From Planctomycetota bacterium (GTDB lineage Bacteria > Planctomycetota > Planctomycetia > Planctomycetales > Planctomycetaceae), in assembly GCA_030836185.1 (NCBI GenBank), contig JAURQH010000097.1:1-47477 (forward strand): 47,477 nt of DNA, read 5' to 3'. Below are positions 17,892 through 28,070 of the stretch, in pieces (the stretch's first letter is position 1; each line of letters opens with the position of its first letter). A program made the position numbers and the translations under genes. Under the pieces are notes generated by a model. That model made no database searches, was not told where the DNA came from, and was given only the letters and a program-made list of their open reading frames with translations.

Positions 17892-19316
17892 CTAGTAGTC
17901 TTCCCCGTTTAAACTGCGAATGACCGATGTCTGCCATGTTTCGAGGGACTCCCTCATCGCCTTCACCCGATCGGGATGATCGTCGACAAGATTGGTTTCT
18001 TCGTTGCGATCTTTCTCCAAATTGAACAGATAATATTCAAACGAAGTACTGTTCTTCTTTTTTTGAGGTAGACGTAACAGCTTCCACGGTCCCTCCATCC
18101 AAGCGGAGGAGCCTGCATAGTCGTCGAGTGCATACTGTTTGGTGATCGTTCCCTCTTTCGTGACATCCGCGCCCGGCTTGGCACCGGTTTCCTGTTCTTT
18201 CTTCAGGGCGGCCAGCAAGTTGTCTGCTCTACGAGGTGTTCCCCCGGCTGCGTAATCCCAGAACCCCAGCGGTTTGTTACGCTCGAATGGTTTGCCTTCA
18301 ATCAGAGGCAAAATCGAAACGCCGTCAAGAATGGGTTGATCCTTCATTTTCAGACCAAGAAGATCGAGGACTGTGGGGTAGATATCGACCGTATTACAGG
18401 GGACATTCGTGATACGGTTTTTGGAAATCACGCTAGGCCATTCAATGATGGTCGGCACACGTACGCCACCTTCCCACAATGTTCCTTTCTTGCCTCGTAA
18501 TCCACCCGATGACCCGCGGACTCCTTCCGGCCCCTGAGCGCCATTATCGCTCGTGTACCACAACAAAGTGGAGTCGGCGACGCCGAGATGTCCGAGTTCT
18601 TTGCGAAGTTTTCCCATCGCGGTATCGATGCCGGTCACTTCGCCGAGATAGTTGGCACGTTGCTTGGTTTCGTTCGGGTAGAGTGCCCGGTTTTGTTCGC
18701 TGGCAATATGAGGAGAGTGTGGCGAGCCGAACCAGATGACGGCCAAGAACGGCTTGTCCTCTTTGACTTGCGAGCCGATGAAGTCGAGCGCCGCATCGAC
18801 GGTGACCATCGAACTTTCTCCGGTGTACTGTTTCACAATTCCGTTATGACTCAGTAGCGGGTCGTTTTCATAAAAGTTGGGAGCCGACGCCCATTCATCA
18901 AACCCGCTATTTCCGGGAGACGCCGGGCTCTCCGCGCGACAGGCTCCCAGATGCCATTTACCGAAGTGGCCGGTCGAGTAGCCGGCTTTCTTAACCGCCT
19001 CGGCAATCGTGATTTCTTGGGGGCGTAAAGTGTTGCCCCATTTGAAACAGCCGAAGCGATTCGGATGCCGACCGGTCATCACGCTGCCCCGTGTGGGCGA
19101 ACAGACGGGAGCCGCCGCATAAAAGCGATCAAACCGCAGGCCACTTTTAGACATCGCATCGAGAACCGGCGTCTTGATCAATTCATTGCCGTTATAGCCG
19201 ACATCGCCATAACCTTGATCGTCGGCCATGCAGAGAATGATGTTGGGTTTGTCGGCTGCCGAGAGGGTGAGCGCGGTGGTGAGAACTACGAGAGTGGTGA
19301 GTAAAAAACGTATCAC
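17892..19316 (-). CDS. Secreted sulfatase, last gene of a four-gene catabolic cluster
   Basis: The protein has 474 residues from the GTG at 19316. A signal peptide (IRFLLTTLVVLTTALTLSAA) is followed by MADDQGYGDVG (D32, D33) and the formylglycine motif C72-S-P-T-R76 with MTGRHPNRFG. GKWHLGACRAE and TSDNGAQGPEGVRGSSGG complete the active site. The open frame extends to 19616, but that would overlap the upstream DUF1501 gene, and an ATG at 19406 buries the signal peptide. The GTG has GGAG 7 nt upstream and puts the signal peptide first. It closes the minus-strand series Gfo/Idh, PSD1-LamG, DUF1501, sulfatase, which suggests desulfation of the polysaccharide handled by that cluster. The substrate is unknown. 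Confidence 0.9.
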   Translation of the reverse strand: MIRFLLTTLVVLTTALTLSAADKPNIILCMADDQGYGDVGYNGNELIKTPVLDAMSKSGLRFDRFYAAAPVCSPTRGSVMTGRHPNRFGCFKWGNTLRPQEITIAEAVKKAGYSTGHFGKWHLGACRAESPASPGNSGFDEWASAPNFYENDPLLSHNGIVKQYTGESSMVTVDAALDFIGSQVKEDKPFLAVIWFGSPHSPHIASEQNRALYPNETKQRANYLGEVTGIDTAMGKLRKELGHLGVADSTLLWYTSDNGAQGPEGVRGSSGGLRGKKGTLWEGGVRVPTIIEWPSVISKNRITNVPCNTVDIYPTVLDLLGLKMKDQPILDGVSILPLIEGKPFERNKPLGFWDYAAGGTPRRADNLLAALKKEQETGAKPGADVTKEGTITKQYALDDYAGSSAWMEGPWKLLRLPQKKKNSTSFEYYLFNLEKDRNEETNLVDDHPDRVKAMRESLETWQTSVIRSLNGEDY

Positions 19317-19456
19317 TGTTTGGCTCCAAAATGTTGATGTCTCTTCACACTTTGGCGCAGCGGTCTGCCCTATGCAAGAAGAATTGGGATCAGAAAGAAT
19401 CTTCATCACGAATCTGCGCTGAAAGAGAGCCCGAGCCACACTTTCTAAATCGTGAT

Positions 19457-20911
19457 TCACACGATGATGTCGTGGATCAGTTCGCCGTGGACGTTCGTAA
19501 GGCGGCGTTCGATGCCGTTGTGATAATAGGTGAGGCGTTCGTGATCGATCCCCAATAGATGCAGAACAGTGGCGTGGAAGTCGTGCCAGTGGACGCGGTC
19601 TTCCACCGCCTTCCAACCAATCTCATCGCTCTCGCCGTACGATATTCCCGGTTTCAAACCGGCTCCCGCCATCCAAACGCTGAAGCCGTATTGATTATGA
19701 TCACGGCCCGTGCCGAGAACATTGGAACCTGATTGCGTGAACGGCGTACGTCCGAATTCGCTAGTGAAGAGAACCAGCGTGTCGTCGAGCATGCCCCGTT
19801 GTCGCAGGTCTTTCAGAAGCCCGGCAATCGGTTTGTCGATACGTCCCGCTTCGCGGCCGTGATTCTTGACGACATCTTCGTGGCCGTCCCAATTGATGCG
19901 GGGTGAGCCGAACGCGCCTCCCGAGAATAATTGGACGAACCGGACACCCTGTTCGAGCAGACGGCGTGCGAGCAGGCAACTGCGACCGAAATCGCGAGTC
20001 TCTTTACCATTGGTGCCGTACTGTTCGTGAATGGCTGCTGTTTCACCATCGAGGTTGGTGACTTCGGGGACTGCCAACTGCATGCGGGCGGCCAGTTCGT
20101 AACTTTTAATGCGGGCGGAGAGAGCGTCTTCTGCGCCTCGTTGTTCGAGATGCTGTTGGTTAAGTTGATTCAGTAATGTTCGGCTTGCCTTTTCGGTGTT
20201 CGCGGCGATCTCGCGTTCGGGGAACAGGTCGTCAATGGCGGTCCCTTGCGAGCGAATGACGACTCCCTGGTGTTGGGCGGGCAGAAAGCCGTTGCTCCAG
20301 TTGATTGATCCACCGGCGGGCAATCCTCGTGGATCGGGAATGACCACAAACGCAGGCAGCGAATCGGTCTCAGCCCCCATGCCGTACGACATCCACGATC
20401 CCGCGACGGGAAAACCATTCAATCGAAAACCGGTATTCTCCTGAAAAGTGGCCGGCGTATGATTAGAAGTTTCGGCAAACATCGACTTGATAACGGTCAA
20501 CTCATCGGCGACCTCGGCGAGATGTGGAAACAGTTCACTGACCCATAATCCGCTTTCCCCACGCTGACGAAACTCCCAATCACTCTTTCTCAGCAGTCCA
20601 ATTTGACCAAAGAAGACATCGGCCCCATCGATGTTGCCGTACTTCTTGCCGTGATGTTTATCAAGCGTCGGTTTATGGTCGAACGAATCAACCTGACTCA
20701 ATCCGCCACATAAACAAATATGAATGACACGCTTTGCGGACGCGGAATGATGGGGCCAGGGATCGGTCGCCTGAGGTGGAATACTCTCGGCGTGGGTAGC
20801 TGTGCCGTCTGCAAGCATGAGTGAAGCTAACGCTGCGGAGCCGAGACCATGACCGGTCCACGACATAAAGTCGCGTCGGTGCAAATTCGCTGTATTGGAG
20901 GTGTCGAACAT
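19457..20911 (-). CDS. DUF1501 protein with Tat signal, second copy
   Basis: The 484-residue protein has a Tat-type N-terminus (HRRDFMSWTGHGLGSAALASLML). VIHICLCGGLSQVDSFDHKP replaces the MKGGPSQVDTF motif of the other copy; GRSCLLARRLLEQGVRFVQL-type sequence, TSEFGRTPF, GRDHNQYGF and WHDFHATVLHLLG follow the family pattern. It differs strongly in sequence from the DUF1501 at 16474, so it is not a recent duplicate. The ATG at 20911 lies 5 bp after the stop codon of the PSD1 gene, with GGAA about 9 nt upstream; the extended frame to 21043 would overlap PSD1. Tight spacing indicates one operon. Confidence 0.92.
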   Translation of the reverse strand: MFDTSNTANLHRRDFMSWTGHGLGSAALASLMLADGTATHAESIPPQATDPWPHHSASAKRVIHICLCGGLSQVDSFDHKPTLDKHHGKKYGNIDGADVFFGQIGLLRKSDWEFRQRGESGLWVSELFPHLAEVADELTVIKSMFAETSNHTPATFQENTGFRLNGFPVAGSWMSYGMGAETDSLPAFVVIPDPRGLPAGGSINWSNGFLPAQHQGVVIRSQGTAIDDLFPEREIAANTEKASRTLLNQLNQQHLEQRGAEDALSARIKSYELAARMQLAVPEVTNLDGETAAIHEQYGTNGKETRDFGRSCLLARRLLEQGVRFVQLFSGGAFGSPRINWDGHEDVVKNHGREAGRIDKPIAGLLKDLRQRGMLDDTLVLFTSEFGRTPFTQSGSNVLGTGRDHNQYGFSVWMAGAGLKPGISYGESDEIGWKAVEDRVHWHDFHATVLHLLGIDHERLTYYHNGIERRLTNVHGELIHDIIV

Positions 20912-20916
20912 CGATA

Positions 20917-23900
20917 TTATTCCGCGAACAGAAATTCGTTGGTGTTGAATAAGATTCGGCCTAACGCCGGTAAGCCATGTTCTTCGACAAAGGGGACGGC
21001 CAGTGTCATCTCTTTCGTCTTCGGTTTTCGCTGCAAGACCCATAGATAGGCGGCTGAAACATTGGCCGCAGTTGTGGGGTGTTGTTCGTTTTCGATCCGG
21101 GTGGCCAACTCATCCGCCATGCGCAACACGAACGAGTTATTCAGCAAACTGAGCGATTGCGTCGGCGTGGTGGTCACGGCTCGGTCGGGTGTTGTCGTTG
21201 ATGGATCGGGACAATCGAGGGCGTCCAGTAACTGGTTGCGTCCCGAGCGAACCCACATCCGGTAAATGGTGCGGCGGTGGTATTCGGGACCGGTCTTGTC
21301 TTTCATTACATAAAACTGCGAATTGCGATTGAAGGTTTCGAAGTTGCGATAAGAGGGCCCACCCAATTGAGGGTTGAGCGTTCCCGTCACCCGCAACATG
21401 GCATCTCGGACGACTTCCGCTTCCAGTCGCTGGGGAGAGTATCGCCAGAACCATTGATTACCGGCGTCAACCTTCATCATGTCGGGTCTCGGCTTCGAAG
21501 ATTGCCGATATGTGTCGGAAGTGACAATCATTTTGTGAACCGCTTTGAGGCTCCAGTTATGATCGATGAGGTACTGAGCCAAAAAATCGAGCAGTTGAGG
21601 GTGTGTCGGTCGGGCACCGTTGAAGCCGAAGTCGTTGGGTGAAGTAACCAGACCACGACCGAAATGATAGTGCCAAAGACGATTGACGATGACCCGCGCG
21701 AAGAGCGGGTTTTTGTAAGAGGTGATCCATTCGGCGAGTTCTTTGCGACGTTCGGCTTCGGGGGCATCGGCAGAAAGTTCAAACTCGGCAGAGACCGTTT
21801 GCAACGAAGCGATGCCTCCGGGAGTGACCACTTCTGCAGGTGTGCCGGGGTTACCGCGTAGCAGAAGGTGAGAGACTGCCGGTTGACGCGGCGTCACCGC
21901 ATAAACTCGACGGCTGCTGAGACTTTTGATTTGTTCGGTGAATTGAACGGCGGCGGCTTCCCATTTCGTCAATTGTTGTTTTTGAGTGTCAGACAACTTG
22001 GCCAAAAGTTGAGGACGTGTGAGGATGTTGAATAATCCTGCTGTCTGGGCGATTTCTTCGGTTGAGAGAGCCCGGTCATAGAGTTGTGCCTGTTCGATCT
22101 TTCCGGCCAACATGCGATTCCCACCAGCCGAAGTGCCGTGTCGCAAGCCGAACACAATTTGTGATTGTCCGGCTGAAAAAGTGATCGGTCCGCTGCTTTT
22201 GTAGGGTTTTCCGTAGGGGACGCCATTGCGATAGCCGTGAATATTTCCTTCCTTATCGTAGACAATGGCAACGTGGACCAATTGTTTGCCGGCCTCTTGA
22301 TCGGGATGCCCGCTGAATGTTTTTGTTCTCGCAAAACTGTTACTCCCCGCCATCCAATGGCCGGGTGTTTTCTCCCCAAACACAATCGCATCGAATAGAT
22401 TGCCGGCACTGTCTTGCAGGCTGATGACTCCACCGCCACGTTGAGTGAGGTTGTCGAGTTGTACCCAGGCTTCGAGAGTTTTTGCCGTCAAGGAAACGGG
22501 TAATGTTGCCGTGGAAACATAGGCATCGGTTCCATTCAAAATCAGCTTGCCATCATCGAGTTTCGCACCACCATGAGTCGTGCCGTGAAGAGTTCCCACT
22601 TCGTCGCGAAAATCGTTCTCGAATGTCCAGCGAGAAATTGGTTTCGGCAGGTTCTTCAGTTTGACAGCCGATTTACGTTCGGACAGAATCTGTTCGCGGA
22701 CGGGATCGAGTAATCCACTGATGGAACTGCGGATCTGTTTGAGTTCTTGTTGGGCGACCTGAATCTGCTGCTGCATCTCTTTGGTTTTGAGCGGTCGTTC
22801 TCCGTGACGAATTCCTGAAAGTGCGGAAGCCAACCGGTAATATTCCACCTGCGTGATCGGGTCGAACTTGTGATCGTGACAGCGGGCACAGTTGATCGTG
22901 AGCCCGAGAAACGTCTGCCCGACCGTACCGATGTAATCTTCGAGTTCGTCCTGTCTCACGACGGCTCGCATCGCGGCCGATTGCTGGCTCTGGCCGACTT
23001 CGTCGTAGGCACCCGCGACGAGAAAACCGGTGGCAGTGATCGCGTCGGCATCACCTGGATGCAAGACATCCCCGGCCAATTGCAGGCGGGCGAATTGGTC
23101 GTAAGGCATGTCGCCGTTGAGGGCGTTGATGACCCAGTCTCGGTAAGGCCACGCATTGTCGCGGAGTTTATCTCGTTCAAATCCCTGGCTTTCACCAAAT
23201 CGGGCCAGATCAAGCCAGTGTCGCGCCCAACGCTCTCCATAATGGGGAGAAGCAAGCAGACGGTTGATCAGTTTTTCATACGCATCGGGTGAGTTATCGT
23301 TTACAAATGCTTTGACCTCATCAGGCGTGGGTGGCAAGCCGATGAGATCGAACGATAGCCGACGAATGAGCGTGCGTTTGTCGGCGGGAGATGATTGTGT
23401 GATGCCGTGAGATTTCATTCTCTCATGGACAAACGCATCAATGGGATGCCCTTTGACGGGGGGAGCTTGTTGTCGTTGGAGAGATTGCAACGCCCACCAA
23501 TCGTAGCCAGCTCGCGAATCAGTCGTGAAGGCGAAGGGATCAATCGGATCAGTGCCCCATTTGGCACCTTCGGCGATCCATTGTTTGAGAATCTGTTTTT
23601 CGTCGACAGACAACGGGTGCTTGGGTGGCATCTCATTATTGGCAACACGATCCCAAAGATAGCTTTCATCGATCTTCCCAGCAGTCAAAATGATTCCCGA
23701 ATCACCTCCTGAATACGCATTTTTTTTTGTCGAGAGATCGAGGTGACCTTTCGGCTCGCGAGAGTTATGACAATCGAGACATTTCGACGCGAACAGTGGT
23801 GCGATTTGTTGGTCGAAATTGATCTCGGCTGCGGAGAGCGAACCGATCAGAGGCAGAAACACCAGGTAGACGAAAAGTTGTAGGGCAACTCTTTTGCGCA

Positions 23901-23928
23901 ATGAAGTAGGGGCCGCTGTGCGGACCAT
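20917..23928 (-). CDS. PSCyt1-DUF1549-LamG-DUF1553 (PSD1) secreted cytochrome-like protein
   Basis: The protein has about 1003 residues. After a signal peptide (VALQLFVYLVFLPLIGSLSAA) comes a heme motif C50-L-D-C53-H54, then DUF1549 (DKRTLIRRLSFDLIGLPPTP, HYGERWARHWLD, CARCHDHKFDPI). A LamG/concanavalin-like domain occupies about 430-625 (ISRWTFENDFRDEVGTLHG to LYDRALSTEE), inserted before DUF1553 (FARVIVNRLWHYHFGRGLV, EAEVVRDAMLRVTGTL). The LamG insert probably binds carbohydrate; its absence in the other PSD1 protein here is the main difference. A TTG at 23976, with GGAAGAG upstream, is an alternative start. The gene lies 95 bp downstream of the Gfo/Idh gene and directly before DUF1501. Confidence 0.9.
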   Translation of the reverse strand: MVRTAAPTSLRKRVALQLFVYLVFLPLIGSLSAAEINFDQQIAPLFASKCLDCHNSREPKGHLDLSTKKNAYSGGDSGIILTAGKIDESYLWDRVANNEMPPKHPLSVDEKQILKQWIAEGAKWGTDPIDPFAFTTDSRAGYDWWALQSLQRQQAPPVKGHPIDAFVHERMKSHGITQSSPADKRTLIRRLSFDLIGLPPTPDEVKAFVNDNSPDAYEKLINRLLASPHYGERWARHWLDLARFGESQGFERDKLRDNAWPYRDWVINALNGDMPYDQFARLQLAGDVLHPGDADAITATGFLVAGAYDEVGQSQQSAAMRAVVRQDELEDYIGTVGQTFLGLTINCARCHDHKFDPITQVEYYRLASALSGIRHGERPLKTKEMQQQIQVAQQELKQIRSSISGLLDPVREQILSERKSAVKLKNLPKPISRWTFENDFRDEVGTLHGTTHGGAKLDDGKLILNGTDAYVSTATLPVSLTAKTLEAWVQLDNLTQRGGGVISLQDSAGNLFDAIVFGEKTPGHWMAGSNSFARTKTFSGHPDQEAGKQLVHVAIVYDKEGNIHGYRNGVPYGKPYKSSGPITFSAGQSQIVFGLRHGTSAGGNRMLAGKIEQAQLYDRALSTEEIAQTAGLFNILTRPQLLAKLSDTQKQQLTKWEAAAVQFTEQIKSLSSRRVYAVTPRQPAVSHLLLRGNPGTPAEVVTPGGIASLQTVSAEFELSADAPEAERRKELAEWITSYKNPLFARVIVNRLWHYHFGRGLVTSPNDFGFNGARPTHPQLLDFLAQYLIDHNWSLKAVHKMIVTSDTYRQSSKPRPDMMKVDAGNQWFWRYSPQRLEAEVVRDAMLRVTGTLNPQLGGPSYRNFETFNRNSQFYVMKDKTGPEYHRRTIYRMWVRSGRNQLLDALDCPDPSTTTPDRAVTTTPTQSLSLLNNSFVLRMADELATRIENEQHPTTAANVSAAYLWVLQRKPKTKEMTLAVPFVEEHGLPALGRILFNTNEFLFAE

Positions 23929-24023
23929 TGTTTCATCGTGGAACTGTTGAAAAAAATTGTGAGCGCGTCTCTTCAATGTTTCTCTTCCATTGGATCAAGA
24001 TGATCTACTACGATTCAATCTCC

Positions 24024-25328
24024 CTACAACGTCCAACCTTTGCGATACTCTTTGTGGATCAACGATTGGGCGGCGGGAGAGTTCTTCACTTTCAGATGGG
24101 CGGCGTCCCACTCCAATGTTTCACCACTACGATAGGCGACCGTTCCGAGCAACACCGCTTCGGTTAACGCACCGGAGTAATCGAAGTTACAGGTGGTGGC
24201 TCCGCCGGTTTTGATCGCGTTAATCCATTCCTGATGATGGCCGATGGAATTTGGGATCGACTCTTCGGGAGCAGTGAAGTCGACAAATTTGTCGGTGGGT
24301 AATAATGTGTGCTTGCTATAATCGGAAAGAATCATCCCTTTGTCGCCAATAAAGAGTTGACCCGAACGGGGATCAATCGGTTTTCCATTTTTGTCTTTGA
24401 GGGTTTTCAGAATCTCGGGTTTTTTGCCGCCGTCATACCAAGTGAGGTGGACGGGAGGTTTCTTGCCCCGTGAGGGATAGTGATAGTCGGCGACGACATA
24501 ATCGGGGCAGCTAATCGGATCGACGGGAGAACCCGATGCGGCTATCTTTTCGGGGCCGCGTAAGTCGAGCGCCCAATGAACGAGATCCATGTAATGACAG
24601 CCAAAGTCACCCAGGCCACCGGTCCCGAAGTCCCAGAAGTTACGCCATTTGAACGGATGAACGTCGGAGGAGTAAGAGCGTTTGGGAGCCGGGCCGAGCC
24701 ACAAATCCCAATCGACATTGGCTGGTTTTTCGGCGGGTTTGAAGACACCCTGATTGTAGACGGCGGGTACCCAGACATGAACACGTTTCACATCGCCGAT
24801 GGCACCCGATTGAACGAGTTCCACAACACGACGGTAATTATTGCCAGCATGAATTTGCGTTCCCATCTGAGTGACGAGATTGTTTTCTTTGGCGAGGTTG
24901 GCAAGCGTTCGCGCTTCGTAGACCGTGTGAGTTAACGGCTTCTCACAATAAACGTGTTTCTTCATTCGCAAGGCCATTGCGGCAGCCGGAGCGTGACAAT
25001 GATCGGGAGTCCCGACGAGGACGGCATCGATCTTGCCTTCTTCTTTTTCGAGCATGACGCGGAAGTCGCGATACTTCCGGGCATTGGGGTAATCTTTGCC
25101 GGTGATGTCGAGGAAGTCGGAATCGATATCGCATAACGCGACAATGCTTTCGGTCTTGCAGCCGTTGATGTTAGCGAGGGCTCGATTCTTGGTTCCGACG
25201 GCGGCGATATTCAGCTTTTCATTCGCCGAGCGGCTTGCTTTGACCGCGCCTGGATTGACAAACAGAGCTGTTGCCCCGAAGGCAGCCGAAGTCGAAAGAA
25301 AATCGCGACGTGTTTGTTGGTTGGTCAT
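24024..25328 (-). CDS. Tat-exported Gfo/Idh/MocA-family oxidoreductase
   Basis: The 434-residue protein has a twin-arginine signal (MTNQQTRRDFLSTSAAFGATALFV). The Rossmann region reads IAAVGTKNRA, a variant of GxGxxG, and the family lysine is in YCEKPLTH (E129-K130-P131). DFGCHYMDLVHWALD is the usual substrate-side histidine/aspartate motif. These enzymes oxidise or epimerise sugars with a tightly bound nicotinamide cofactor; export with cofactor is consistent with Tat. AGGAAG 7 nt before the ATG supports the start. It is the first gene of the minus-strand cluster leading to PSD1-LamG, DUF1501 and sulfatase, and is divergent from the SMP-30-like gene across 159 bp. Confidence 0.92.
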   Translation of the reverse strand: MTNQQTRRDFLSTSAAFGATALFVNPGAVKASRSANEKLNIAAVGTKNRALANINGCKTESIVALCDIDSDFLDITGKDYPNARKYRDFRVMLEKEEGKIDAVLVGTPDHCHAPAAAMALRMKKHVYCEKPLTHTVYEARTLANLAKENNLVTQMGTQIHAGNNYRRVVELVQSGAIGDVKRVHVWVPAVYNQGVFKPAEKPANVDWDLWLGPAPKRSYSSDVHPFKWRNFWDFGTGGLGDFGCHYMDLVHWALDLRGPEKIAASGSPVDPISCPDYVVADYHYPSRGKKPPVHLTWYDGGKKPEILKTLKDKNGKPIDPRSGQLFIGDKGMILSDYSKHTLLPTDKFVDFTAPEESIPNSIGHHQEWINAIKTGGATTCNFDYSGALTEAVLLGTVAYRSGETLEWDAAHLKVKNSPAAQSLIHKEYRKGWTL

Positions 25329-25487
25329 GACGGGCTTCCTGAAAAGTGAAGATGGCAGGCGAGTCGGCGGCTAAGACGATCTCAGGAGGGAAGTTTGTGG
25401 TGCAAATGCAAGATTTTCCCGCATTTGTTATTATCCTTTGTACTACGACTTATCGACGATCACAAATATTTTCCCGAAGGACTTTCT

Positions 25488-26441
25488 GTGAAGACCATTA
25501 CTGCCGAAGTGCTGCTTACTCCTGAATCCGACGAACTCAAGTTTTTGCCGGAAGGACCGATTGATTTGGGAGCGGGGAAATTTAGTTGGGTGGCCATTGC
25601 TCATGGGCCTGATTCCACCACCGGATCGCTGAATGTTTACGATTTGAACACCGGTACAAACGGTTGTTTCCCGCTTGATGGTCGTCCGGGATTTGCGCTG
25701 CCGACCGAACAACCAGGAAAATTTGTTGTTGGTCTCGAACGTCGCGTCGAATTATTTGATATTCACGGAGGCAAACCTGTCGTGATTTGTGAGGGAGTCG
25801 ATGCGAAGATTGAAAACACAACGATCAACGACGGCGTTGCCTGTTCACAGGGAGTGATCTTCGGAACGAAGCATCTGGAGTTTTCTCAAAAGATTGCCGG
25901 CTTGTATTTTCTGCGATCCAGTGATCAGAAATTGTTCCCGTTGTGTGGCGGACAGATCTGCTCTAACGGCAAGGTCATTCTTGAAGACTCCGCAGAACGA
26001 GTGACCTTTCTTGATATCGACACGCCGACGAAAACGGTGGTGAAGTACACACTCGATCCACAGCAGGGAACTCTTTCAGGGACAGAAGTTGTCCTCGATC
26101 TGAACGATGTTGACGCGTTCCCTGATGGAATGGTCGGTACCGCGGATGGCAAAGGAATCATCATTTCGTTTTATAACCCGGAACCTGCCGAAGCGGGCGA
26201 AACGCGGTATTACTCACTCGAATCGCAAGAGTGCGAAATCATTTGGGAGACTCCCAAGTCCCCTCAGAATACATGCCCCTTGTTGATGGAACGTGAAGGC
26301 CAGATTCAATTGGTGATCACGACGGCAGTTGAGCATATGTCGGCAGAACGACAAGCTGAAGCGACCAACGCCGGGGCGTTGTTTATTGCCGAGACGCCGT
26401 TTGATGTGGCACCGGCAACGACATTAGTGCCGTTGGGGTGA
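25488..26441 (+). CDS. SMP-30/gluconolactonase-like beta-propeller protein
   Basis: The 317-residue cytoplasmic protein shows the three SMP-30/gluconolactonase/LRE signatures that carry the metal ligands: PEGP at 21-24 (E22), TINDGVACSQGVIFGT with N114 and D115, and FPDGMVGTADGKGI with D213. Family members hydrolyse sugar lactones or related esters. The spacing of the motifs is normal, but the overall match to characterised lactonases is moderate, so the substrate is unassigned. The start is the GTG at 25488, with AGGA 6 nt upstream; the open frame to 25395 has no such site. It ends 7 bp before the 3' end of convergent trpE. Confidence 0.78.
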   Translation: MKTITAEVLLTPESDELKFLPEGPIDLGAGKFSWVAIAHGPDSTTGSLNVYDLNTGTNGCFPLDGRPGFALPTEQPGKFVVGLERRVELFDIHGGKPVVICEGVDAKIENTTINDGVACSQGVIFGTKHLEFSQKIAGLYFLRSSDQKLFPLCGGQICSNGKVILEDSAERVTFLDIDTPTKTVVKYTLDPQQGTLSGTEVVLDLNDVDAFPDGMVGTADGKGIIISFYNPEPAEAGETRYYSLESQECEIIWETPKSPQNTCPLLMEREGQIQLVITTAVEHMSAERQAEATNAGALFIAETPFDVAPATTLVPLG

Positions 26442-26448
26442 GGGGGAA

Positions 26449-27963
26449 TCAGGATTGCGAAGCCGCTTCGCGGGCCGGGCGCATTTGTTTTTCTGCGATG
26501 TCGATCGCCTTGAGTAACCCGCGGGCCTTACTGAGGGTTTCTTCGTACTCGGTACGAGGGACACTATCGGCAACGAGTCCTGCACCTGCCTGCACGTAAG
26601 CTTTATTGCCCTGCATGACGAGAGTCCGCAGCGCGATGCAGGTATCCATGTTGCCGGTGAAGTCGAGATAGCCGACGGCTCCCGCATACGGGCCACGTTT
26701 GTGCGGTTCGAATTCGTCAATAATTTCCATCGCGCGAACTTTGGGCGCTCCCGAGACCGTTCCGGCGGGAAGGCCGGCACGCAGTGCGTCGAGAGCCGAT
26801 TGTCCCGGCAGTAATTGCCCCATCACGTTCGAGGTGATGTGCATGACGTGGGAATATTTTTCGACGACCATCACATCAGACAGTTTCACACTACCAAATT
26901 GGCTGACACGGCCGACATCATTCCGGGCAAGATCGATCAGCATGACATGCTCGGCTCGTTCTTTCGGGTCGGCCAACAAATCGGCAGCGAGCGCATCGTC
27001 TTCTTCTTTGTTCTGTCCCCGAGGACGAGTTCCCGCGAGTGGTCTGATGGTCGTTTCGCCATCTTCAACACGCACCATGATTTCGGGAGAGCTGCCGACC
27101 AGTGTGCCGTCGGGAGTTTCCAGGAGAAACATGAAGGGGCTCGGATTGACGACTCGCAAAGCTCGGTAAACATCAAGAGGAGTGGCTGTCGTTTCCAGTT
27201 CCAGCCGTTGGCTGAGAACGACCTGAAAAATGTCTCCCGCCTGAATGTACTCTTTGCACTTTTCAACAGCCCGTTCGAAGCCCGGTTGAGTGAAGTTCGA
27301 TTCCCACTTCATGTCGGGGGTTTGCGATAAATCAATATCGGTGATTTGCAGTTCTTCGGTTGGCGATGCCAATTGGTCACATAGTTCGTCGATGCGGGCA
27401 CACGCCGCGTCATACTCGGCGCGTTTGTCTTCGACTTTTCCATCAGCCAACGCGACCACGCGAATCGTTTTGTTGATCTGATCGAACAGGACCATGCTGT
27501 CGTAAAAGGCGAATGACAGGTCAGGCAGGTTGCGATCATCTTCGGGAACATTGGGGAGATGTTCGGAATAACGGATGATGTCGTAGCCCGCGTATCCGAC
27601 GGCACCGCCGCAAAAACGAGGCAAGCCGGGGACATCCACGGCCTGATATTGTGAAAGAAGACTTTCCAGATCCCGAAGTGGGTCTTCCGCAGTTTCTGTC
27701 TTCACCGTCTCGCCGCTACGAAGGGTGACTTCATTCCCTTTCGCGGAGAGATACAGAAAAGGCCGTGTGCCGACAAAACTGTAGCGACCGATTTGTTCTC
27801 CACCCACCACCGATTCAAACAGAAAGGAGTGTCCTTCTTCCCGAATTTTGCACCACGCCGTCAAAGGTGTCAGCGTGTCTGACAGCAATTGACGCGAAAT
27901 GGGAACCAGCTTGCCTTCTTCGGCGAGTCGGCAGTAGGTGGCAAAGTCGGGTGAGTAATTCAT
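26449..27963 (-). CDS. trpE: Anthranilate synthase component I
   Basis: The 504-residue protein makes anthranilate from chorismate with ammonia or glutamine-derived ammonia from TrpG. The N-terminal domain has [17 protein letters not shown] (residues 47-63), the tryptophan feedback-binding region (usual LLES). The C-terminal chorismate-binding domain has [39 protein letters not shown] and [12 protein letters not shown]. The motifs favour TrpE over PabB. No trpG or other trp gene is adjacent, so the pathway is dispersed as is common in planctomycetes. It is transcribed divergently from mcsA. No convincing Shine-Dalgarno precedes the ATG. Confidence 0.94.
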   Translation of the reverse strand: MNYSPDFATYCRLAEEGKLVPISRQLLSDTLTPLTAWCKIREEGHSFLFESVVGGEQIGRYSFVGTRPFLYLSAKGNEVTLRSGETVKTETAEDPLRDLESLLSQYQAVDVPGLPRFCGGAVGYAGYDIIRYSEHLPNVPEDDRNLPDLSFAFYDSMVLFDQINKTIRVVALADGKVEDKRAEYDAACARIDELCDQLASPTEELQITDIDLSQTPDMKWESNFTQPGFERAVEKCKEYIQAGDIFQVVLSQRLELETTATPLDVYRALRVVNPSPFMFLLETPDGTLVGSSPEIMVRVEDGETTIRPLAGTRPRGQNKEEDDALAADLLADPKERAEHVMLIDLARNDVGRVSQFGSVKLSDVMVVEKYSHVMHITSNVMGQLLPGQSALDALRAGLPAGTVSGAPKVRAMEIIDEFEPHKRGPYAGAVGYLDFTGNMDTCIALRTLVMQGNKAYVQAGAGLVADSVPRTEYEETLSKARGLLKAIDIAEKQMRPAREAASQS

Positions 27964-28070
27964 GATTTTGGTATTGGGGGTGATGTTTTAATCGCATCGC
28001 TGTGGATTGCCTGCGTTCGCATCTATAATAACTTCAAACTGTTACGGCGAGAAGGGTCAAATGCAATCGC

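Noticed and set aside
19317-19616. N-terminal extension of the sulfatase back to 19616
   Set aside because: It would overlap the DUF1501 gene, is arginine-rich shadow-like sequence, and buries the signal peptide. The GTG at 19316 has a good ribosome site.
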